From Macquaria australasica (taxonomy: Eukaryota > Chordata > Actinopteri > Centrarchiformes > Percichthyidae): DNA of 64,000 bases. Shown here piece after piece: positions 11,705-21,923 of this stretch; the stretch's first letter is position 1, and each line of letters starts with the position of its first letter. The translations under genes and the position numbers were made by a program. The notes under the pieces are model-generated. The model saw only the letters and a list, made by a program, of their open reading frames with translations. It did not search any database and was not told the DNA's origin. The stretch lies in the NCBI GenBank assembly GCA_005408345.1, contig SEMN01000180.1:558001-622000 (forward strand). Reading direction: 5' to 3'.

Positions 11705-12790
11705 TGGTAGAGGCTGCAGCTGTCTGCAAGAATCTTCAGGTGGAGGCAATGACAGCAAGTTACTGGAAGAATCTGCAGGTGGAGGTGATGACTGCAGGTT
11801 AGTAGGATAGGCTGTGGATGGAGGCTCTGGCTGCAGCTTTCTGCCAGAATCTGCAGGTGGAGGAAGCGGCTGCACGTTTCTCACAGAGGCTGTGGGTGGA
11901 GATTCAGGCTGGAGCTTTCTGCCAGAATCTGCAGGTGGAGGCGGCGACTGAAGGTTTCTGGCAGAGGCTGTGGGTGGAGATTCAGGCTGGAGCTTTCTGC
12001 CAGAATCTTCAGGTGGAGGCGGCGACTGCAGGTTTCTGGCAGAGGTTGTGGGTGGAAGAATTGACTGCAGTTTACTGGGAGAGTCTGTGGGTGGAGGTTT
12101 GGGCTGCAGCTTTCTGGCAGAATCTGCCAGTGGAGGTAGCGGCTGCAGGTTTCTGGCAAAAGCTGTGGGTGGTGATTTGGGTTGCACCTTTATGGAAGAA
12201 TTTGCAGGTGGAGGCATGACTGCAGGTAACTGGGTAAGGCTGTAGGTGGAGGTTTAGGCTGCAGCTGTCTACCAAAATCTGCAGGTGGAGGCAGAGGTGT
12301 AGGCAGAGTCTGTAGGTGGAGGTTTAGGCTGCAGCTGTCTGCAGGTGGAGGCTAGCTCAGCAGATGGCTGCTGTAGTATGAAAACAGTTTAGATCTGATG
12401 GTGACTGAAAGAGGCTCTTGATAGAGGATGGAGCAGGACACTTCAGAGGCTATAGGTGGAGAGGGGTTCGTCATCTGGCAGGCAACAACTTAAGGTGGAT
12501 GTTTGGTGTGCAGGTGGATGGTAAAGGCTGCAGAAAGTGGATGGAGGAGGCTGTAGGTGGAGGATGGAGCGTGGTACTTCAGCTGGTTTGCAGAGGTTGT
12601 TTTTGTCCTGGCAGGTGATTTAGGTCGCTGTTGAGTCTGAATAAAAGAGTTTGTTAACAGAGGCTGCATTTACTGACAAAAAAGGATCATTCTTCAGTTG
12701 TGTGACTTCTTAAGATAAGATGACTTAAAAGTACAATATTATTTACAGATTTTATCTTATTTAACTATAGCAAAGCCTTTCATTTTAGCT

Positions 12791-13063
12791 TTACTTCTTA
12801 GCTCTTTTCTTCGGTGGCTTTGGTTCTCCCAAAGTATCAACATCATAAAGGGGAGGATAGACTCCAACCCTGTACGATACATCGACCTGCACAAGTCCAT
12901 CTTCACTGGCTGATGTCTTAATCACGGGATGATCCAGTCTCTCCCACAGCTTCTGCTTGATGCGACGTCCGAGCGCTAAACTGTCAGTTTTCATTTTGCT
13001 GAAATGCAAATGAAGTCCCGCAGTATTTGCAGCAGACATATTGTGCGCATGGAGGCGCACCAT
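12791..13063 (-). CDS. Hypothetical 90-aa protein with basic C-terminus
   Basis: A single open frame runs from ATG at 13063 (a second in-frame ATG is at 13039) to a stop at 12791. I do not recognise the family. The composition is protein-like: a central amphipathic stretch (ALGRRIKQKLWERLDHPVI), a VQVDVSYRVGVYPPLYDVD segment, and a C-terminal cluster PKPPKKRAKK that resembles a nuclear localisation signal. The DNA is GC-richer than its surroundings. It sits just beyond the minisatellite and between two lectin genes, and is unrelated to either. It could be a small intronless gene, a single exon of a larger gene, or the remnant of a domesticated element or retrocopy. No polyadenylation or splice evidence decides this. 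Confidence 0.4.
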   Translation of the reverse strand: MVRLHAHNMSAANTAGLHLHFSKMKTDSLALGRRIKQKLWERLDHPVIKTSASEDGLVQVDVSYRVGVYPPLYDVDTLGEPKPPKKRAKK

Positions 13064-14213
13064 CCATATTCACTATACCCACATACTGAACGCACCATCT
13101 CTCATCGTTAACGTAAAAACAGCACAATATGGCAACAGTAATAATAAAAGCACGTTACTGCACCATTAGTAGCACAATACAGTAACTGTAGTTGTTTCAT
13201 TGCGCACAGACAGGAAAATCAGAGTTTCGAGAAACAAATGAACCTCCGAAATAAAAGTAGTGTATCGTCTACCAGTAACAGCGTTTTTTATTACAATATA
13301 TTACGATTGTTTTGACTCAGTTATCAAAACAGAATTTCAATTCAAAACTCAATTTTTCAATCAACTTTAGTCTAAATTTAACTTTCATATTCATTCGTCC
13401 TATGACAAATATTTTCTTTCTAGGATTTTTTCGAAAATGTGTTCAGAGACTTGTATTTTCTTTCGTGTGTATACTTAGTGGAATTTAGACCTAAGCTTTG
13501 AATTTGTAATTGTATGTTGTATGGCTTCACTATCACTTTCCTTGAACTATTATGGGCCCTAATTGGAGAAGCTGTACTCCTTCAGGATGTGGTAGCAGTC
13601 CTCCACCACCTGAGGGTGCAGCTGAGCAAAACATGGTGAAGATAAAAGTGAACACATCTTGCATATACATTATATACACGTTATACCTTATATATATCAT
13701 GCAGTTTACACAGTTCAGACAGCTTTCGTTACGTTCAGTTTTTGATGTTCAATGCCAATATGTTTTAAACATGTTTATTTCTTTCTCACATGGCAGCTGC
13801 AGTGTAGTAAAGTGAAGGTTAAGGTTAGGGAAAGAGGGAGGTTATAGCCAATAAGATGGTTAGGACAGGGTTCATGTTAGGAAACTAAAACACTTGGTTG
13901 AAGTTGTTTATTACAGTTTTTAAAAAGTGAACATTAATCAAGGGCCTGTGACGGGACGGGACTCCGGTTGTGATGCAAAGGTTGCTGATTATGGTGAGGT
14001 CACAGGGTCAGATTTAGGCGAGTCTAGGTAAGCCCACAACAATTATGCATATCAATCTTCATCATTGTTAACATGCAAAGCAGTGCACCAAGCTGGATAT
14101 TTACGTCTGTATATGTTCCCTAGACTGTAGCTTGCTTAGCATTATGTTAGTGAAACAATGCAACATACAGTATCTCCCCATCTTTATACTGTCTTGTGGG
14201 TTTGGATGCTGAC
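13064..14213. other. Spacer downstream of CTL-2, no gene seen
   Basis: AT-rich, with no supported exon. A 'ggttaaggttaggg' stretch near 13818 resembles a common fish simple-repeat motif. A minus-strand polyadenylation hexamer (tttatt on the plus strand, about 13907-13912) could serve CTL-2. Confidence 0.5.
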
Positions 14214-17200
14214 TTATGGAGCAAATGTCTTCTCACACATCCAGATTTTTTTAAGGTCACACGATTCATCATTCCAGCTGTTTTCCAGATGTAAGATCTT
14301 TATTTCTGCGCAGTCTTCATCTCTGCCTGGAACACCATTTGGCTCAGAAGGGGCCCAGTAGCTGAAACCCCAAAACAAAAAAGTTATTTTTTTTTTTAAC
14401 AACGCACACCAAGAAGCATTTCATAGACAGCAAGAACTATATGGTAAACACTCACTGTCCTGCTCTAGAGTATCTCATAGTAATGATATCAAACGTGTGT
14501 GTAGAATCGTGAACTATCACAGTCAATCACACTTGTCCAGTCAATAAAAACACTGGTAACAGAGTAAGAAGCTGCGGTGACAGAGAAAACTCTTTGCACT
14601 GTACTCACGCTCTACCTCACACAGAGGCTCCACACAGTGTCCACCACATGTTGCTGAGTGAGTGACAATTAAATATAATTGGCTAATTGATGAGGCTGAG
14701 GCCGAGGTATCCTGAGGTCGAGCTTCATAAATGCTAGATTATAATACTCCCATAATGCAGCTGAATAGAGTGAGTGACCACAAGTGGAAAGTGGCTGGTC
14801 ACAGTGCATCACGGCAATAAAAAAGTTAAGTAATGTGTGAACCTTGTGGTCAGCGGAGTCCCATCCACCCATTTCCATGTCCCCTCTTTCTCTCTGTCAG
14901 TCAGTCCAATCCACATGAGCCTCTGGAAAAGTCTTGTGAATTCCTTGTTGACGGAGAGAAACAGTCATCAACCTCACTACAATATCAACAGCTTCACTAC
15001 ATGTCTCACACACAGATTCTCACACACACACACGCACACACACATACAGACACATACCTGTTCTTCTTTGCTGTTGATAATCACCAGGTCTGCACCTCTT
15101 TGCAGACAGTCATCTCTACTTTCTTGCCAGGACTTCTCCCATGAAGAAATGTAATAGAAACTACCGCTGAAATACACCCACCCTTTCAGCTCTGTGTCAA
15201 ATTGAAAAAATAAATAAATTAAATAACCTTAATATCTCAGTAATTAAGAAATTAAGTTTGGACAAAACGTCTTGTTTTTGGTTGGTTTGGGCTTAAACTC
15301 TCTGTGAACATTAGTGAATCTGAACTTAATGAATTACCAAATGAATTTCCATTAGAGAGCAAAGGGCAGATAAAATGTAAAGTCCACCAGACAGGGTTTA
15401 AGTGTGTTATAGCAGAATGTTTCCCAGTGTTAAGAGTCACTGGTCCCATCCATCCACCCTGGGGTCTCCTACCGCTTGAACATGCAATCCTGCTAATAAA
15501 GCTAATGGGGATCCAAAGAAAGAATAAAGTGGCTTAAAGACCCACTACTAACTGTTACATTATGTGTTTTTTAAAGTATATCGCAAAGTATATTAACACT
15601 GACAAAGTTTAACTGGGAGCTTTCATGTGATATATTGCATATAACATTCATGATTGCCCAACACTGCACTCAGGCCCTTTGGATCCGAGGAATTTTTTGC
15701 AATGAAGCTGAATTCACACTGTCGTCAAGCACAGAAACACACAACAGTTAGGGACTGTACAAAAATTATTGGGGTGAGAATACGGACTGAACCTTACTTT
15801 CCAAAACAGCAAGGCCGTCCCCAGAGTCATTAATATTCTTTTCAGACCCGCACATTAAATGAGGAAACAATTTTAACACCCTCTTCCTAATATCTCAAAA
15901 TTAGTGCTGAAGTGTTGCATTGAAATATAACTTTGAGTGATTAAGTTAGTGCAGCCAGTATTAAGAAATAAATAATTACCTTGAAGCTGTCTCTGAAGGT
16001 CATTTCTCTCTTTGGTCACGTCTTCAACTCTTTTTTTGAACTGGTCTCTCTCTTCAGACAAAATGTTATTATTGGTCTGTAACTGGTCTCTTGATTTAAT
16101 CAGGCTGTTGTAACTGGTCTGCAGCTGGTCTCTTTCTTTGGTCAGGTTGTTGTAACTGGTCTGCAGCTGGTCTCTTTCTTTGGTCAGGTTGTTGTAACTG
16201 GTCTGCAGCTGGTCTCTTTCTTTGGTCAGGTTGTTGTAACTGTTCTCCATTTTACACTCAGAGTTGCATTTGGTGTCTGTGTTTGGCACATAAACAACAA
16301 ACGGACAAACACTGTTAACCAGCATCACCTGCTGAGTGCTTTATCAGCATGCTAACAATGTACTCACATAGGAAAACCAGAGTTATGAGTCCAGCCAGGA
16401 GGAGAAGACACAGCAGACCCAGAAACACTGCAGCAGCTCTGCAGGAACTCTTCTTCTTTACTCCTCCAGCAGCTGAAGGTAGAAGTCAGTATTTGTCATG
16501 TGTTTGTTCCTCAATGTGAAATCAAATAAAATCAAGTCAACTCATTCTCTAACTTTTGTTCATGTTTTAGCCACACTTGAGTCGGTCTTTTCCCCAGTTG
16601 GGGAAATTTTGTACAATTTTACATTTTGTACATTTTGACATTCGTGCTCCCCAGTCAATCAATAATTACTTTTTTGATTCACTGACCTTTCATCTAGTGC
16701 CACCACCAGGTCAAAATTTCAGTTTGTCTGGTACTTTGGTTGATGACCAAATACCTACAAATCTAATGAAATTCCCATCAGCCTCAGCTGTACTTTTAGC
16801 AAATGTTAGCATGCTAACACATTAAACTAAGATGGTGAACATGGTAAACATGATACCTTAGCAACTGATGTTTTGAGGATATTTGCATGCTGACTTTAGC
16901 ATTTAGCACAAAGCACCACTTTGAGCTTTTTCCACAGCAGATATTTTGACATGTCGCGGTAGAAAAAGCACAGGTGCGTTTAATAACATTAACGATGGCT
17001 GAATTCCATTTAGGGGAGGTCCTGGTATTGTGGCTCACTGGGACACTCAGTAGAACTGAGCCATCCTTAATGTTATCAGTTCAGCGTGTGCTTTTCCTGC
17101 TCTGACAAGTTCAAATGTCTGCTATGAAAAAGGTCTGTATGACTTCACAGCGCTGCTAGTGTGGCTGCAGAATAAAAATAGTGATGTGAGAATGTCAAAG

Positions 17201-17706
17201 TGGATTTGTAATTACATTTTTCTCTATAGAGTTATAGCAGTGACTATACTTTGTTTTTCATGGACGTTATAAAGTGTATTCCCCTCAGGTTTAACAGGCA
17301 TTATTTAATCAAATGGGGGTAGATTATTAATATGCCAAGTTAACATCTTGTTTATTAGTACCAAGCTAAGACCATCACTGACAGCAAACTTCCCCTTCAC
17401 GCTCTTGCTCTTTGACCCTCCACATTATTGTTCTTAATATTAGTCTTTGTTTTAGAAAATAAAAAAATAAATAAAAGAAAGTCTTTCCTGTGTTTGTGTG
17501 TGCCTGTGAGTAAAGAACATAGTCAAGACACCTGTTTGTATGTGTTCATTACCTGAGAGAGCAGGTCCAGTTCTGTTTGGCTTCATAGTGTGGATCTCGT
17601 CTTCATTTGCATAAATACTTTCTGAACTTTTTATCTTTCTTGTCCACTTGCTGTGATTGCCCGATAGTCCCTCTACATTGACATAGATATCATACATTTG
17701 ATCCAT
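14214..17706 (-). CDS. CTL-2: C-type lectin receptor, mannose-type (EPN)
   Basis: A six-exon minus-strand gene, frame intact: 17553-17706, 16368-16472, 15980-16276, 15058-15191, 14843-14943, 14214-14361, giving 312 aa. The order is a cytoplasmic tail with Tyr motifs (MYDIYVNV, SIYANED), a transmembrane helix at about residues 64-85, a coiled-coil neck of five 14-residue units, then the CTLD. The lectin domain has GWVYFSGSFYYIS, an 'RDDC' helix, WIGLTD, KWVDGTPLTT, SEPN (270-272), DEDC and SWND (293-295). EPN plus WND and Glu279 form the classic Ca/sugar site of mannose-type lectins. The two extra N-terminal cysteines of long-form CTLDs are absent. All introns are GT-AG with phases matching CTL-3. 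Each full neck unit carries an N-L-T glycosylation sequon. It resembles teleost CD209-like/CLEC4-type receptors; orthology is uncertain. Confidence 0.87.
15020..15050. repeat. (CA)n microsatellite
   Basis: CA-rich run in the CTL-2 intron, a few bases from the fourth-exon donor. Confidence 0.85.
15980..16276 (-). repeat. 42-bp coding tandem repeats in CTL-2 neck
   Basis: The neck exon consists mainly of 14-residue units (SYNNLTKERDQLQT three times, a variant with SYNSLIKSRDQLQT, then NNNILSEERDQFKK). The equivalent exon in CTL-1 (5202-5414) has three units. The exon lengths differ by 84 bp, exactly two 42-bp units. Confidence 0.92.
16590..16910 (+). repeat. Dispersed repeat family B, copy 1
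   Basis: Shares 'cccatcagcctcagctg', 'gttagcatgctaaca' and 'aaactaagatggtgaaca' blocks in the same order with 60680-61110. Lies in CTL-2 intron 1. Confidence 0.75.
16925..17134. mobile_element. Foldback (MITE-like) element in CTL-2 intron
   Basis: The left arm begins gctttttccacagcagat and continues gacatgtc...aaaagcaca...taacatta..gatggct. The right arm is its diverged reverse complement, ending in gctatgaaaaaggt. Arms are about 85 bp. Single arms of the same family lie at about 45305-45395 (+) and 21240-21330 (-). Confidence 0.65.
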
Positions 17707-18496
17707 GATGTGCAGCAGTACAGTTTCGTCCTCAGTGTCTCAATGTCTTGAGAGAGTGCAACAAACATAGTAAAACAGATGGCAGCACACTGTTCACACA
17801 CGTGATTTTCACCTTAACAGGAAACTGAGGGCTGGTGTGGTGAATTATTTTAAGTGACCACTTTTAACTGTTTGGCCTAAATGTTGCAGTTGCATGAAGG
17901 TGCTTTCCATTTTGTTTAGAGCTATGTGGTAAAATCTCTCAAATCTTACACTTCCCATGCTTTGACACAATTAACTTGAGGAAGTTGAGCCCTGTCTTCT
18001 AAAAATGTATGACCACATGCAGTTTCTGTATCAGTACTGCGCAGATTATTTTTAGATGTATTTCTGATTTACTGACAGACAGGAGAAAAGAAAATTACCA
18101 TCACAGTATAGATGGTGTCTATCATAGATAGATACTGACCACAATGTTTAGTAGTTGCACATAGAGTAAATAAGAGGGTAAATCTGATGAATCTAGAGGC
18201 TCTTAGTTAATAGATGAAAGAGAGAGATTAGTGATGGGGCGTTATGGTGGCTCAGTGCTTTGCATTGTCATCTCTTCCAGGTTTACTGCAGTTATCCAGG
18301 GCATTCAGTAATCCTGTGTCATGGCCAAGTGACTTCCTCTATTTTCTTCCCTTTATTTAAAACTAATACCAGATTACCTCTACTTACTTCCCTATTCCCC
18401 GGGGCTACAGTAGGGCGATAGTGTTAACATACTTTGGGACTAGTTCAAGCAGAACGGAGAACATCTGAGTTGAATTAGGTGAAGTGAGGAGACAGT
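17707..18496. promoter_or_regulatory. Divergent intergenic region of CTL-2 and CTL-3
   Basis: 790 bp separate the two start codons of oppositely oriented lectin genes, so this must hold both promoters or a shared bidirectional one. The CTL-2 side matches the CTL-1 upstream sequence. I see no convincing TATA box or named factor site. A degraded SINE-like stretch (atggtggctcagtgctttgc) lies near 18250. Confidence 0.5.
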
Positions 18497-21400
18497 ATGG
18501 CTGAGGAGCTCTATGCCAAGCCAGACCTCCACAGAAAAGTTAGATTTCAGACAGGTGAGAAGGAGGACAGAGATGCAGACGTCTGTGATAACATCGATAA
18601 TGTGAGGATTTATGACAACTACTGGGCAGAGGGGAGTATGCCACCAAAATCACAGGACAACACTATCAAGGACCAACAGCAAAGTATCTATCTGTCTACC
18701 TGTCTCATATGTCCTACATACACGGGATACTGTATTTAAGATTACATATTTATTTAGTTGGGGTAAACATTACATTTTATATTGAGGCATTTTGTTTTTC
18801 ATCTATGAGTCACTATAATAAATCGGACATTGCCATCATATTCATATTTGTTACAGTAAATCTGTAAATGTACGATCACAGACTGCTTGATATCAAATGA
18901 AACGTGCGTATACAGAACTTAGCTAACAGAGCTATTAATTGCAACAAAAAAAACTCAGCTAACGAATTATTTTAAAATTGACTCTCATCAACACTGTTTA
19001 TTTGTGTCCTCAGTCACTTCAGTCAATGTAAGTTCAGGACAGAGGAATCTTCTCAGAGCTGTTGCAGTGTTTCTGGGGCTGCTGTGTCTTCTCCTCCTGG
19101 CTGCAGTCATTGTCCTGGTGGTCCCAAGTAAGTTTTCCAAATTTGTGGTGATGATACATTACCCATATGTATGATGTAAGCTATCTTTGAGCCTTCCACA
19201 TGTTGGACCCTTGCTGTGGCAGTGACTCAAGACGAAAGCAAATGTAACATGGAGAGAAATCGACTGTGGGTGGACTACGCCAACCTGACGAGCGAGAGAG
19301 AGAAACTACAGAGAAGTTACAGCAAAATGGAAAGCCTCAATCACCAGCTGACCCGAACAACACTCCAGTTAGAGAACAAGACAGACATTTTGGAGGCCAT
19401 TAATAACAACCTCACCAAAGAGAGAGATGAATTACGCACACAGATTGGTGAGTGAAAATGTGAAAAATTCTAAGCTAAATTCTAGCTAAGCTAACCGCCT
19501 GCTGGCTGGTAACTTCATATTTACAGTACAGACATGAGAGTGGGATCAATGTTCCCATCTATCTCTCAGAATTAAAGTGAATCAGCATATTTCCCAAAAT
19601 GTCGAACTGTTCCTTCAGCAAGGTTTTCATTTTAAGCCGCTGTTTAGATATTGAAAGCCTGGCACAAATAGGCGGTGCTCTATCCTGCCTACAGGATATT
19701 TACACCAGGCGCTGCAAGAATAAGGCTAGGAGTATCGTTAAGGATCCCGACCACCCAGATAACAGCCTTTTCTCTCTGCTGTGGTCGGGAAGAAGGTACC
19801 AGATACACCGGCCCTGCACTGAGAGGCTCAGGAAGAGCTTCTACCCTCAGGCCAGCAGGATCCTAAAAAGTCTAGCTAATTCAGACAGAAGGGCAGATGG
19901 GCAACCTGCATAAAAGCTGAGAGTGGTATTTCTGCTTGATGCTCTGTATGGTGTTTCGTCTTTTATCTTGTCATGTGATTATACACAGTATTGTGTCTGA
20001 AGGCATATTGTTTTGTGTTGTGTTAAACAGAGACAACATGCTGTCCTTACAACTGGATTAAGTTTGGCAACAGTTGTTATTTAGTTCCCACCTCAGAGAA
20101 AACCTGGAGTGACAGCAAAACGGTTTGTGAAGATCATGATGCACAGCTGGTGATCATATCTAGCATTGCGGAACAGGTGAGTGGACTGAAAAAATGTTTC
20201 TTTCTCTTGAACCTATTGTTGTTGGCTGAGTACTCTTATTTTATTATCTACAAACTATATACTCTTGTTTTTAAAGGGTTGTAAATGCTACCAAAATACA
20301 AATTCCATTCCCAAATTCACCATTTTAATATGATGATCTGATGCGGTTAAAGGTTTGCATTATATGTAAACACAGGAGTAAAGCAAACCTGTGTTAATGG
20401 ATTAAGAAACATACATGTTCAGTTACTGTGATTTTGTGGTAGAAAAAAATAGGCATTTGGCCTTTAAAAAGATGGAAGAGGGGAAAAAAGGTCAGTGTGG
20501 CAAAGCAGGTTCAGTGCTCCTGAAATGTATGAAAAAGGGAAGAGAAGTCCATAATTACTTCTGCAGAAGTGAATACACAGTATAAACAGGTTTAGAGGGA
20601 AATAACACACTGAAACCTGTGAACATTGAGATAGAGAAAGCTCATTCTGTTTTTCTCTGACATGACAGTGTTGCTGTGTCTGAAATCGCGTACTTCTGTA
20701 CTTATACTTAATATTTTGAGTGCAAAAGTGCATTCACACTGACAAGTATGGCACTATTCAGTGCACTATGAGTACCCGGATGATGTACACAAAACGGTCA
20801 GAAAGTTGAGTGTGCAACGCTGCACACTTCTCACCCTCACTGGTCACCATCTTGGCTATGTAGCGGAAGGGGAGGGACCACCAACGCGGTTGCAATTGTT
20901 AAGGCTAAAAGTAAAAGCACGTCCATTTTTTATTCATTTTTAATATAATTAAACTGAAGTCAAGTGAGCAATCGAGGTGGCAGATAATTTGGCGTGCGGC
21001 AATCGCGGTAAAATGCTGGCAATAATGCTCCGTCCGGCTGCAATCCGCCATTAAAAAGAAGAAGACACAGTCAAATGTTTCGATCGGGATTTCCAGTAAG
21101 TTCACAACAGCCCTTTTCGGTTTGAGACAAAACTACCCTGTCAAAATTAACGCACTACACAAGTCAGTACATAGTGTACACAGTATACTGCATGTAAGTG
21201 TACTAACAGAAGTATCTGAATTGAGACACAGCACAGGATCCTGAAACTGAAGCAGCTAAATGGAATCCAGCCATCATTAATTGTATTATTTACACTTGTG
21301 CTCTTCCTACTGTGACATGTCAAAAAGGGGGCTCTTTAGTAAGTATACCTAGATACACCTGAATGTCTCTTTGAAATCTAGAGATTTATCAGCTCATTTG

Positions 21401-21923
21401 ACCAGCAAACCTGGATTGGTCTGACTGATAAAGAGAACGAAACAATCTGGAAATGGGTAAATGGAACGGAAATCACCACAACGTAAGACATTTTCCAGTT
21501 TCTTATTTATTGACTGTCACTGTGCTACATTCAAAACGTATGTCAGAACAGGGAGACAAACGGCACCTTCTTAATTAATTGATCCATTTTAACATGATTA
21601 GTCTGATGAAACACCTGACCTTTCTGTGTCTGTTTATGTTCAGTGTTATGTTAAAATCATAATTATGTGGGAGCTCATAATAACGTGCTCTAGAAGTACA
21701 GTTCACAGATGTCAACAGTATTGATTTGTAATATTTTAGTAATGGTTTAAAGCAGTTTTCGTTCATCCCTAGGTACTGGAGAAGTGGACAGCCGGATAAT
21801 AACGGACCTCAAAAAACCCCAGAAAACTGTGCTCAGATTGTAAACAATTATAATCTAAATAACTGGAATGATTTGAGCTGCAATTATTTAATACACTTTA
21901 TCTGTGAGAAAATACTTCAATAA
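18497..21923 (+). CDS. CTL-3: C-type lectin receptor, galactose-type (QPD)
   Basis: Six exons, all GT-AG, frame intact: 18497-18683, 19014-19127, 19223-19447, 20031-20176, 21382-21482, 21773-21923, giving 307 aa. The tail (1-62) contains ELYAKPDL and IYDNYWAEG. The transmembrane helix spans about 77-99. The neck (about 101-175) has three N-glycosylation sequons and no tidy 14-mer repeats. The CTLD has a long-form cysteine pair (CPYNW and NSCYLV), WIGLTD, KWVNGTEITT, QPD (264-266), ENC and NNWND (288-291). QPD with WND and Glu275 predicts Ca-dependent galactose/GalNAc binding. An asialoglycoprotein-receptor or CD209-like group II family is likely. Introns hold a LINE tail and a TIR element. 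AATAAA lies at 22064-22069. Confidence 0.88.
19636..19913 (+). mobile_element. LINE (CR1/L2-like) ORF2 C-terminal fragment
   Basis: Translation carries IYTRRCKNKARSIVKDPDHP, then LFSLLWSGRRY and KSFYPQASRIL. This order of motifs is typical of the extreme C-terminus of teleost CR1/L2-clade ORF2 (…HP…LF..LPSGRRY…FFP.A.R.LN). It is a 5'-truncated copy within CTL-3 intron 3, in the same orientation as the host gene. Confidence 0.75.
20672..21233. mobile_element. TIR element (MITE-like) in CTL-3 intron 4
   Basis: The left end tgctgtgtctgaaatcgcgt...acttctgtacttatact pairs with the reverse complement of the right end, tgctgtgtctcaattcagat...acttctgttagtacact. That is about 37 bp of imperfect terminal inverted repeat bounding 562 bp. 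There is no transposase frame. A target-site duplication is not obvious. It abuts another dispersed repeat (21240-21330). Confidence 0.7.
21240..21330 (-). repeat. Single arm of foldback repeat family
   Basis: The reverse complement gives gacatgtcacagtaggaaga...aatgatggctggattccatt, matching the arms of the 16925-17134 foldback and 45305-45395. Confidence 0.65.

Larger units (their letters stand above)
11205..12625. repeat. 39-bp minisatellite with 78-bp higher-order unit
   Basis: Tandem copies of a GC-rich unit built around 'gcaggtggagg' and 'ctgcag...ttctg'. At 11931-12008 one full 78-bp unit is directly followed by the next, and each 78-mer is two diverged 39-mers. Because 39 is divisible by three, long Pro/Ser-rich frames stay open on the minus strand and Gly/Trp-rich frames on the plus strand. 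Those frames look like by-products rather than genes: they lack initiation or splice context and switch frame between sub-arrays. The array is interrupted at about 11491-11704 by a duplicated segment and a SINE-like piece. Confidence 0.85.

Noticed and set aside
11672..12217. 181-codon Pro-rich minus-strand frame and overlapping plus-strand frames
   Set aside because: They arise from a 39-bp minisatellite whose period is a multiple of three; several frames are open at once and no splice or start context supports any of them.
18240..18330. tRNA gene
   Set aside because: Only a degraded SINE-like A-box phrase is present; no cloverleaf can be drawn.
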